Of a stretch of DNA of 7,397 bases, positions 1-5,797 are shown one piece after another; the stretch's first letter is position 1, and every line of letters begins with the position of its first letter. The notes under the pieces were generated by a model that did not search any database, was not told where the DNA came from, and worked only from the letters and a program-made list of their open reading frames with translations. The stretch comes from CAKRZE01 sp045617585 (lineage in GTDB: Bacteria; Bacillota; Clostridia; Oscillospirales; CAG-272), in NCBI GenBank assembly GCA_045617585.1, contig JAZLIW010000077.1, forward strand, positions 1 through 7,397, read 5' to 3'. The position numbers and the translations under genes were made by a program.

Positions 1-192
1 CGTGGAAATTCCATTGAAATTCTTGTCGAAATGCAGGCACGTATCGCTGAGGATATGGTTGATAAAGGCGAATTAGCCAATGCAAAAAACGAATACAAGC
101 GTGCGCTTGACCTTTTGGATTTGTTTAATGCAAGTGCCGCATGGGATTCATACAGAACGTTTTTGAAAAAGAAAATCCAAGAAATCGGTTAA
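1..192 (+). CDS. C-terminal end of an unidentified helical protein (5' partial)
   Basis: Frame 1 is open from the window edge to TAA at 190-192, giving 63 residues and no start in view that is clearly genuine. The peptide is rich in Ala, Glu, Lys and Leu. The stretch GELANAKNEYKRALDLLDLF reads like one tetratricopeptide-type helical hairpin, followed by a second amphipathic helix ending KKKIQEIG. I do not recognise the family. TPR-like folding is an inference from the A-x(3)-Y-x(2)-ALDLL spacing only; a coiled coil would fit as well. Codon use is AT-leaning (AAA, GAA, GGT, ATT), unlike the genes after position 500, and it matches the broken regulator gene just downstream. A hairpin terminator follows 11 bases after the stop, so this is the last gene of its transcript. 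Confidence 0.7.
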   Translation, partial: RGNSIEILVEMQARIAEDMVDKGELANAKNEYKRALDLLDLFNASAAWDSYRTFLKKKIQEIG

Positions 193-203
193 TCATTTGA
201 GCA

Positions 204-232
204 AAAAGCGAGGGTCACGAGCCCTCGCTTTT
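204..232 (+). terminator. Rho-independent terminator after the first gene
   Basis: AAAAGCGAGGG (204-214) pairs perfectly with CCCTCGCTTTT (222-232) around a 7-base loop. The core is 7 GC-rich pairs flanked by A and T runs, so it could stop transcripts from either strand. It sits 11 bases after the TAA of the upstream gene and well before the next promoter. Confidence 0.85.
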
Positions 233-300
233 GAATTTACGCCGAAGTTTCCTGACAAGATACAAAATCAATCAACAATCTCTTTACTACATGACATTTT

Positions 301-309
301 TGCTATACT
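301..309 (+). promoter_or_regulatory. Extended -10 promoter of the XRE-type gene
   Basis: TGCTATACT is an extended -10 element (TGn followed by TATACT), about 30 bases before the ATG at 339. No good -35 box is present at 16-18 bases spacing (TCTTTA at 281-286 is poor), which is common for extended -10 promoters. The region is very A+T rich. A strong ribosome binding site, AGAAAGGAG at 322-330, follows with 8 bases to the ATG. These expression signals look intact although the gene behind them is broken. Confidence 0.55.
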
Positions 310-338
310 GTAATTACAAAAAGAAAGGAGTATTTTGT

Positions 339-491
339 ATGGAAAGTTTAATTATCGGAAGTGTGATAAAAAACAAGCGCAAGGAACTCGGTATGACACA
401 AGAAGAATGTGCGTCAGCGCTTGGTGTTACAAAGGCAGCGGTAAGCAAATAGGAAAATGCAGAGACCTATCCGGACATTACGTTGCTTCCT
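339..491 (+). pseudogene. Truncated XRE-family (HTH_3) DNA-binding regulator
   Basis: From ATG at 339 the frame gives 37 residues and stops at TAG 450-452. The peptide is the first part of an XRE/Cro-CI helix-turn-helix: IGSVIKNKRKELGMTQEECA, then ALGVTKAAVSK as the recognition helix. In this family the next residues are typically W-E-N-(G/A)-x-x-x-P-D-(I/L)-x-x-L. Here, after the TAG, the same frame reads ENAETYPDITLLP (453-491). The TAG therefore stands at the conserved Trp, one base away from TGG. After 491 the frame (CDPFRLRSC) has no similarity to the family and composition becomes GC rich. The gene thus carries two lesions: a nonsense codon inside the HTH domain, and loss of everything after it. 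Complete regulators of this kind are longer and carry a C-terminal dimerisation, sensor or membrane part. Promoter and ribosome binding site are intact, so a 37-residue fragment might still be made, though it lacks the end of the HTH fold. Confidence 0.75.
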
Positions 492-500
492 TGCGATCCT
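485..500. other. Sequence junction: composition change and homology break
   Basis: Similarity to the XRE regulator ends at the codon at 489-491. GC is about 37-38% over 241-480 and about 65% over 601-660 by hand count, and codon use changes accordingly. No insertion-sequence end, target duplication, tRNA or site-specific recombination site is visible at the point of change. The junction may be an old deletion or insertion endpoint, the edge of transferred DNA, or an assembly join. Confidence 0.5.
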
Positions 501-514
501 TTCCGGCTTCGCTC

Positions 515-543
515 TTGCATTTCCGCGGGAAATATGGTACAAT
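515..543 (+). promoter_or_regulatory. Sigma-A-type promoter of the SGNH/MBL operon
   Basis: TTGCAT (515-520) and TACAAT (538-543) are separated by 17 bases. TGG stands directly before the -10, giving an extended -10 (TGGTACAAT). The spacer holds an inverted repeat with 6-base arms, ATTTCC at 519-524 and GGAAAT at 528-533, which overlaps the end of the -35. This could be an operator, but a short palindrome may arise by chance. The -10 lies 28 bases before the start codon at 572. Confidence 0.65.
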
Positions 544-571
544 GGCGGAAAGAAACAGAGGAGGCGTTATC

Positions 572-1135
572 ATGTTCAAAACGGTTTTGCTCGGCGACTC
601 CATCCGGCAGATCGGCTACGGGAGCAGGGTCGCGGAGAATCTGCGCGGAAAAGCGGAGGTCTGGCAGCCCGCCGACAACTGCCGTTACGCGCAGCACACG
701 CTGCGCGGGCTCTTTGACTGGTCGAACGCGCTGGAAGGGGCCGATATCGTCCATTGGAACAACGGCCTTTGGGATTCCTGCGATCTGTTCGGAGACGGGA
801 CCTTCACCGACGTCGACGTGTACGTAAAAACGATGGTCCGGATCGCGAAGGTGCTGAGGACGAAAGGCGTCGGTAAGATCATTTTCGCGACCACGACCCC
901 GGTCCGGGAAGAGAACGTCTATAACCGGAACGAGGATATCCGCCGCTTCAACCGCGAGGTGGTCCCGGCGCTGACGGCGCTCGGCGCGGAGATCAACGAT
1001 CTCTATACCCCGCTCAGCACCGATATCCCGCGCTATATCCGCGCCGACGACAGGATCCATCTGACGGAGGAAGGCATCGCGCTCTGTGCGGACGCCGTGA
1101 CCGCCGCGATCCTCCGCGCGGCGGATACTCTCTGA
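572..1135 (+). CDS. SGNH/GDSL-type hydrolase (putative esterase or deacylase)
   Basis: This 187-residue protein has no signal peptide and no membrane segment, so it is probably cytoplasmic. Block I is VLLGDSIRQIGYG with the likely nucleophile Ser10. Asn63/Asn64-Gly65 in HWNNGLWD fits the oxyanion Asn block. DDRIHLTEEG near the end supplies the Asp160-x-x-His163 pair, so a full Ser-Asp-His set can be placed. The length is normal for small single-domain SGNH enzymes. The family cleaves esters, thioesters or acyl groups of lipids and sugars; the substrate cannot be named here. The ATG at 572 is chosen because AGAGGAGG (557-564) lies 7 bases before it and residue 1 falls just before the first beta strand. 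The frame also runs open upstream, through the junction, but that part has no relation to the family. The gene has its own promoter and is followed after 20 bases by the MBL-fold gene, with which it surely forms an operon. Confidence 0.85.
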   Translation: MFKTVLLGDSIRQIGYGSRVAENLRGKAEVWQPADNCRYAQHTLRGLFDWSNALEGADIVHWNNGLWDSCDLFGDGTFTDVDVYVKTMVRIAKVLRTKGVGKIIFATTTPVREENVYNRNEDIRRFNREVVPALTALGAEINDLYTPLSTDIPRYIRADDRIHLTEEGIALCADAVTAAILRAADTL

Positions 1136-1155
1136 TCACGGGAAGGAGATCTGAT

Positions 1156-1962
1156 ATGGATCAGCATGAATTCCATGCGCCGGACACGCACGTGCTCCGC
1201 TTTCTCGGTACCTGCGCCGCAGATTTTTCACCGCGGCTGAGGACCGATCTTGCCGACCGCTTCGACCGGGACGCGCGGCGCTCCTCGTCGGCGCTGCTCG
1301 ACGGGCGTTTCCTGATCGACTGCGGCACGCACACACCCGATTCCCTTCGCATCGCCGGGATCGACCCGGGCACGATCACCGATCTTTTCGTCACGCACAC
1401 GCACGCCGATCATTTTGACCCGGCGCACGTCCGTCAGCTTGCCGCCGCGAACCGCACGGGCGGGCTCCGCCTCTGGATCAGCGAGGACGCCGTCCTCCCG
1501 AAGACAGAAAACGTCACCGTCCTGCGGATGGAGAAATACCGTCCCTGCCCCGTCGCGCCGGGCGTCACGGTCACCGGGCTGAAGGCGAATCACGACCCGA
1601 AGGCCGCGCCGCAGTGGCTTCTTTTTGAGATCGGGAGCAAAAAGCTGCTCTACGCGCTCGACGGCGCGTGGATCGAAAACGAGACCTACTATTATCTGAA
1701 AAACGCTGCCGCGGATCTGATCGTCGCCGACGCGACGGTCGGGGACTATGAGGGCGACTACCGCGCCGCGGAGCATAACAGCATCCCCATGCTCCGCGTC
1801 CTGCTCCCCTCCCTGCGCACGTTCGGCGTCATCGGTGACCGGACGCGCGTCTGCCTCTCCCATATCGCCCCTTCCCTGCACCGTTCCCACGCGGAACTGG
1901 AAATGACCGCCGCTTCGCTCGGTGCGCTTGCCGCGTACGACGGCATGGAGATCCGCTTCTGA
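1156..1962 (+). CDS. Metallo-beta-lactamase-fold hydrolase (PhnP/RNase Z-like group)
   Basis: This 268-residue protein is a soluble metal-dependent hydrolase. VLRFLGTCAAD at the N-terminus is the first strand and turn typical of the PhnP/RNase Z-like branch. Motif II is HTHADH with His81, His83, Asp85 and His86. Likely further metal ligands are His146 in ANHDP, Asp169 in YALDGAW and His236 in LSHIAPS, so both metal sites appear complete. AEHNSIPM (205-212) is another probable active-site segment. Members act on cyclic phosphodiesters, nucleic acids or small phosphoesters; the substrate here is unknown. Assigning it as PhnP itself is not justified, as no phosphonate genes are seen. The start follows GGAAGGAG (1141-1148) with a 7-base gap. 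It is the second gene of the operon with the SGNH hydrolase. A hairpin terminator begins 5 bases after the stop. Confidence 0.85.
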   Translation: MDQHEFHAPDTHVLRFLGTCAADFSPRLRTDLADRFDRDARRSSSALLDGRFLIDCGTHTPDSLRIAGIDPGTITDLFVTHTHADHFDPAHVRQLAAANRTGGLRLWISEDAVLPKTENVTVLRMEKYRPCPVAPGVTVTGLKANHDPKAAPQWLLFEIGSKKLLYALDGAWIENETYYYLKNAAADLIVADATVGDYEGDYRAAEHNSIPMLRVLLPSLRTFGVIGDRTRVCLSHIAPSLHRSHAELEMTAASLGALAAYDGMEIRF

Positions 1963-1966
1963 CACA

Positions 1967-1995
1967 AAAAAGGACCGTTCGTCACGGTCCTTTTT
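1967..1995. terminator. Bidirectional terminator between converging operons
   Basis: AAAAAGGACCGT (1967-1978) pairs perfectly with ACGGTCCTTTTT (1984-1995) around the 5-base loop TCGTC. The hairpin ends in a T run on the + strand, and the A run on its left gives a U-tract for minus-strand transcripts. It lies 4 bases after the stop of the + strand MBL gene and 4 bases after the stop of the minus-strand DUF3899-like gene, so one structure serves both. Confidence 0.93.
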
Positions 1996-1999
1996 GATT

Positions 2000-2401
2000 T
2001 CACAGAATTGCGTAGAGCAGAACGCAGAGCAGCGCCAGCCCCATACAGATCCCGCCGACGGCGGTCGTTTCCTTCAGCCACGCTCTTCCCTTGTCTTCCT
2101 TTTCCTTCCGATACTCGTAAAAGTGCGGGGGAAGGTCTTTGGAAAGAGAAGGAATGAAATGACCGAAGAACTGTTTCGTCCCGTAGGAGAGCAGGTCGAA
2201 CTGCCCGAACGAGGCGATCCAAGTGAGCAGACCGAAGCCGCCGAGCACGGCGCCTGGAAGCGTAAAGCAATCGGCGATCAACCCCACGGCGGTCTTTGCG
2301 TCCTCCGCGGCAAACAGTCCCTTGAGAAAGGCACAGAGCAGGAAGAGCACGACGGCAAGTCCCGCGGGGACCGCCCATTTCGCGAGCTTTTCGCGCTCCA
2401 T
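2000..2401 (-). CDS. Small membrane protein, DUF3899-like
   Basis: This 133-residue protein has hydrophobic segments at about residues 10-30 (AVPAGLAVVLFLLCAFLKGL), 46-66 (CFTLPGAVLGGFGLLTWIAS) and 113-133 (TAVGGICMGLALLCVLLYAIL), so three membrane helices are expected. The second helix runs into FGQFDLLSYGTKQF, a G-x-F-D-(I/L)-L-S-Y-(G/S) pattern that I associate with DUF3899 proteins of Firmicutes. A charged stretch (about 85-108, EYRKEKEDKGRAW) precedes the last helix. Function is unknown. The start ATG overlaps the TAA of oppF by one base (TAATG), and no clear ribosome binding site precedes it, so translation is likely coupled to oppF. It is the last gene of the opp operon, which suggests a role linked to the transporter or plain co-expression. 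The family call is from memory of the pattern and is moderately sure. Confidence 0.72.
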   Translation of the reverse strand: MEREKLAKWAVPAGLAVVLFLLCAFLKGLFAAEDAKTAVGLIADCFTLPGAVLGGFGLLTWIASFGQFDLLSYGTKQFFGHFIPSLSKDLPPHFYEYRKEKEDKGRAWLKETTAVGGICMGLALLCVLLYAIL

Positions 2402-3630
2402 TATTTCAGGATCTTCAGGTACTTTTCAAACTCGGCGTCGTTACAGTAAACGAAGTGCCCGGGCTTGATTTCCCGCATCGAGGGCTTGTCGGTCTTGTAA
2501 TCGTGGACCTCCAGCGGCTTGTACTCGATCCTCTTTCTCCCCTTCTCGTATTCCGGGTCGGGCAGCGGGATCGCGGACAGCAGCGACTGCGTATAGGGAT
2601 GCAGGGGGTTCAGGAAGAGCTCGTCGGAAGAGGCAAGCTCGACCATTTTTCCGTAATACATGACGCCGATCCGGTCGGAGAAATACTTGACGACCGAAAG
2701 GTCGTGCGCGACGAACAGGATGGTCAGACCCATTTCGTGACGGAGCTCGTTCAGCAGGTTGATGACCTGCGCCTGAATCGAGACGTCGAGTGCGGAGACC
2801 GGTTCGTCCGCGATGATGAGGTCAGGATGCATGACGACCGAACGGGCGACGCCGATTCTCTGACGCTGACCGCCGGAGAACTCGTGCTGGTAACGGCTCG
2901 CGTGCTCACGTACGAGACCGACGCGCTCGAGAACCCCGTAGACCGCCTCGTCAATGACCTCCTTGTTCTTCTCGCCCTGAATGACCAGCCCTTCCGCGAT
3001 GATCTCGCGGACGGTCATACGGGGATCCAGAGAAGCAGCCGGGTCCTGGAAGATCATCTGAATGCGGGTGATCAGCTTGGTCTTCTTCGCCTTGCGGACG
3101 TCTTCCCTATACTTTGCGGTGAGCTCCGCTTTCTTGTCCTCGGGCGCGGCGGCAAGCTCCACCTGATACTTTGCGGTCAGCTGTTCGACCAGCCGCTTCG
3201 AGTATTCCCGGTCGCAGTATTTGTGATCGAACTGCGCCTGCCTGATCGCTTCCTTCCGCTCCTTGATCAGAAGATTCAGCTTCTCGATCTCGGCTTCCGC
3301 GTCAGCGGAGGAGGAGGGATCTTTTTTCAGCGCGGCGATGCGCTTCTTCGCTTCCTTGATCAGGTTCTGGTCGGCAAGGGTCCCGGCGACGATGCGCTGA
3401 CCCTTGAAATAGACATTGCCGGAGGTCGCGTCATAAAGCTTGATGATCGTACGCCCGGTCGTGGTCTTGCCGCAGCCGGATTCGCCGACGAGGCCGAAGA
3501 CCTCACCCTTTTTGATATCGAAGCTGACGTCGTCGACCGCCTTGTTGCTTCCGAAATACTGGCAGAGATGCTCGACCTTCAGAAGGACCTCGCGCTCATC
3601 CGTTTCATTCTGCAGATTCTGATTTGTCAC
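2401..3630 (-). CDS. oppF: Oligopeptide ABC transporter ATPase OppF with an inserted helical segment
   Basis: This is one of the two cytoplasmic ATPases that power peptide import through the Opp permease. Of its 409 residues, Walker A is GESGCGKT (49-56), the Q-loop FQDP (194-197), the signature FSGGQRQR (251-258), Walker B LIIADEP (271-277), the D-loop SALD (279-282) and the switch His is His309. NPLHPYTQ (341-348) opens the C-terminal oligopeptide/dipeptide transporter domain. All catalytic residues are present. OppF proteins are usually about 310-340 residues. The excess is a Lys/Glu/Ala-rich, helix-prone stretch at about residues 84-184, between Walker A and the Q-loop. The start is GTG at 3630: GAGAAGGGAGG lies 9 bases before it and no better Met follows. 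It overlaps oppD by 26 bases and shares its TAA with the next ATG. OppF rather than OppD is chosen from gene order and the Cys in Walker A (SGCGKTT). Confidence 0.9.
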   Translation of the reverse strand: MTNQNLQNETDEREVLLKVEHLCQYFGSNKAVDDVSFDIKKGEVFGLVGESGCGKTTTGRTIIKLYDATSGNVYFKGQRIVAGTLADQNLIKEAKKRIAALKKDPSSSADAEAEIEKLNLLIKERKEAIRQAQFDHKYCDREYSKRLVEQLTAKYQVELAAAPEDKKAELTAKYREDVRKAKKTKLITRIQMIFQDPAASLDPRMTVREIIAEGLVIQGEKNKEVIDEAVYGVLERVGLVREHASRYQHEFSGGQRQRIGVARSVVMHPDLIIADEPVSALDVSIQAQVINLLNELRHEMGLTILFVAHDLSVVKYFSDRIGVMYYGKMVELASSDELFLNPLHPYTQSLLSAIPLPDPEYEKGRKRIEYKPLEVHDYKTDKPSMREIKPGHFVYCNDAEFEKYLKILK

Positions 3631-5797
3631 GGCGCTGTGCCTCCCTTCTCTTCTTCATACGCTCGATCCGGTCGGTGATGACCTGCGGACGTTCGACCTT
3701 CGGTGCGTCGGGATGGAGCAGCCAGGTCGCGGCGTAATGCGTGTCGCTGATGCGGAACATCGGCGGCTGCTGTTCAAAGTCGATCTCCATCGCGTATTTG
3801 TTTCTCGCGGCAAAAGCGTCGCCGACCGGCGGATAGTGCATATCCGGCGGGGTGCCCGGGATCGCCTCGAGTTTTTCGTTGGTGTCAAGATCAGGCATCG
3901 AGGAAAGCAGTGCCCAGGTGTACGGATGCGCCGATTCGTAGAAAACGTCTGCGGCGGTACCGTATTCCACGATCTTGCCGGCATACATGACCGCGATGCG
4001 GTCCGCCATGTTCGCGACGACGCCGAGGTCGTGCGTGATGAAGATAACGGACAAATGACGTTCCCGCTTGAGGTCGTTGATCAGTTCGAGGATCTGAGAC
4101 TGGATCGTCACGTCCAGTGCCGTCGTCGGCTCGTCGCAGATCAGGATATCGGGGTCGGCTGCAAGCGCGATCGCGATGACGATCCTCTGCCGCATACCGC
4201 CGGAAAACTCGAACGGATACTGCTTGAAGCGGGTACGGGGCTCGGAGATGCCGACCTCCTTCATCAGCTTGATCGCGCGGTTCTTGGCAAGAGAGGGCGT
4301 GACCTTCTTGACGACGCCGCTGGCGCAGGCCTTCAGGTAGTCGATCATGCCGACCGCTTCCTCGGAATAGTTCCGGGTCTCGCGCGCGGCAAGGAGTTCG
4401 CGGTAATGCCCGATCAGTCCGTCGATCTGACGAAGGATGTTCTTCTGCGTTGCGTCAAGATCGGTCACCGCGGCTGCGACGACCTTCCAGTCGGGTTCTT
4501 TTCCCTTCGCGCAAAGTGCCTCGTATTTTGCGGTCTCTTTCGCGAAGCGCTTTTCTTCCTTCGGGTTCATTTCCACGCCGTGGAAATACTTATTCACGGT
4601 CGCTTCCAAAGCGGGACCGAAGGTGCAGATCATGCTGTCTTTCCTGATCTCGAGCTTGTCGATGCTTTCACCGACTTCTTTGGATAGGGTCTTGACCGCC
4701 TTGCCGCATTCCTTTTTGTCCAGCGTCTCCCCGTCAAATACGGGACGGTACTGAAGGAGGCAGGCGATCGCCTCTTCCTTTTCGCGGTAGGACTGATCGG
4801 CGGAACAGGCAAGCGCCTTCTCCGTGTCCTTCAGGAAGTCGAGCATGAAGTGATCGTCCAGATAAGCACGTAAGAACACGTTCAGGTCGGGGACGGGCAT
4901 TTCCGGGACGGGCTGACCGGAGAACTGGACGTAATACCCCATTGCGAAGAAGTTGGGCATGGGATAGGTCAGCGCCTCGTTCAGGATGTCCTGCAGAGAA
5001 GCGAGCAGCGGCGCCGCGGCGGAATCGTATTCCGGCGTGTTGACCGGCTTGCCGAGGGCGCGGAGCGCCTCGACCGTTCTCTTCAGTTCGTCTGCACGCG
5101 CGGAAACGACGTACTTGTGGACCGTGAGCAGGGCGTTCTTGCAGATCGTCTTGATCCGGTAAGGCAGGTCCTGCGCCGCGGTCTTGTTCAGCTCGACGAT
5201 CAGGTCGGGCAGCTCACCCACGGTTTCCTCGGCGGAGGTATGCGCCTTGTTGTACTCGCCCTCAAGCTCGAGATGCTTGTACTCGAACTGCGTGAAGGCG
5301 CGGCACTTGTCCTCGATCTCCTTCTTCTTCGCGGGATCGTTCTGCGCGCAGGCAAGGATCATCGCCTTTTTCAGGCGGTCGATATAGGTGTTCAGGTTGG
5401 TACGGCTTTCCTTCTGTCTTGCATTGCCCTTGAGGATCATTGCCTCAGTCAGCTGTCTGCCGATGCGGATGATCGGGTTCAGGGAAGACATCGGGTCCTG
5501 GAAAATCATCGAGATCTTGTCACCGCGGATGTGGTGGAAGTCCTCCTCGTTGATCTTGAGCAGGTCTTTGCCGTCGTAAATGATAGAGCCGTCCTCCACG
5601 ATCGAGTTCCCGGCGAGGATGCCGAGGATCGCCTTGGAGGTGACCGACTTGCCGGAACCGGATTCGCCGACGATCGCCAGCGTCTCCCCTTCCATCAGGT
5701 CGAAGCCGATGTTACGGACCGCCTGCAGTTTACCGTCGTTGGTACGGAAGGAGATCTTCAGATTTTCAACGTGAAGCTTTACGTCTTTGCTTTCCAT
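3605..5797 (-). CDS. oppD: Oligopeptide ABC transporter ATPase OppD with a very large insertion
   Basis: This is the partner ATPase of OppF. Its 730 residues are about twice the family's usual 320-350. Walker A is GESGSGKS (44-51), the Q-loop FQDPMSSLNP (99-108), the signature FSGGMRQR (531-538), Walker B ILICDEP (551-557), the D-loop ALD (560-562) and the switch His is His589. AHPYTWALLSSMP begins the C-terminal oligopeptide domain. The core is intact; the extra length is almost all between LTEAMILKG (about 116-124) and NRAIKLMKEVGI (506-517), where ordinary OppD has only some ten residues. The insertion is mostly charged and helix-prone, has no membrane segment and resembles nothing I recognise. 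The C-terminal domain (after about 620) has no Cys, so it cannot hold the iron-sulphur cluster known from some DppD/OppD proteins. The ATG overlaps the oppC stop (TAATG). GGAAGG (5801-5806) and AGAGGAG (5808-5814) precede it. The 3' end overlaps oppF by 26 bases. Confidence 0.9.
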   Translation of the reverse strand: MESKDVKLHVENLKISFRTNDGKLQAVRNIGFDLMEGETLAIVGESGSGKSVTSKAILGILAGNSIVEDGSIIYDGKDLLKINEEDFHHIRGDKISMIFQDPMSSLNPIIRIGRQLTEAMILKGNARQKESRTNLNTYIDRLKKAMILACAQNDPAKKKEIEDKCRAFTQFEYKHLELEGEYNKAHTSAEETVGELPDLIVELNKTAAQDLPYRIKTICKNALLTVHKYVVSARADELKRTVEALRALGKPVNTPEYDSAAAPLLASLQDILNEALTYPMPNFFAMGYYVQFSGQPVPEMPVPDLNVFLRAYLDDHFMLDFLKDTEKALACSADQSYREKEEAIACLLQYRPVFDGETLDKKECGKAVKTLSKEVGESIDKLEIRKDSMICTFGPALEATVNKYFHGVEMNPKEEKRFAKETAKYEALCAKGKEPDWKVVAAAVTDLDATQKNILRQIDGLIGHYRELLAARETRNYSEEAVGMIDYLKACASGVVKKVTPSLAKNRAIKLMKEVGISEPRTRFKQYPFEFSGGMRQRIVIAIALAADPDILICDEPTTALDVTIQSQILELINDLKRERHLSVIFITHDLGVVANMADRIAVMYAGKIVEYGTAADVFYESAHPYTWALLSSMPDLDTNEKLEAIPGTPPDMHYPPVGDAFAARNKYAMEIDFEQQPPMFRISDTHYAATWLLHPDAPKVERPQVITDRIERMKKRREAQRRDKSESAE

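Noticed and set aside
193..338. Possible small RNA or riboswitch between the first gene and the XRE gene
   Set aside because: Apart from the terminator at 204-232 and the extended -10 promoter at 301-309 I see no further stable hairpin or known aptamer core.
450..452. TAG in the XRE gene as a recoded sense codon
   Set aside because: The aligned residue would be Trp, which is not known to be inserted at TAG in natural codes of this kind, and the family similarity ends 39 bases later anyway, so simple decay explains it better.
467..1060. Long minus-strand open frame (197 residues) opposite the SGNH hydrolase gene
   Set aside because: It is a GC-rich mirror frame full of Arg, Asp and Val with no family pattern. 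The + strand frame has catalytic motifs, a promoter and a ribosome binding site.
1228..1965. Minus-strand open frame of 245 residues opposite the MBL gene
   Set aside because: The + strand carries the HTHADH motif and a ribosome binding site. The opposite frame has no recognisable domain and begins across the terminator region.
2455..3678. + strand open frame of 407 residues opposite oppF
   Set aside because: It is a shadow of the ABC ATPase gene: Asp/Arg/Leu/Val-rich translation without motifs or a ribosome binding site.
3713..4687. + strand open frame of 324 residues opposite oppD
   Set aside because: It is the complement of coding sequence with clear ABC motifs on the minus strand; no domain of its own.
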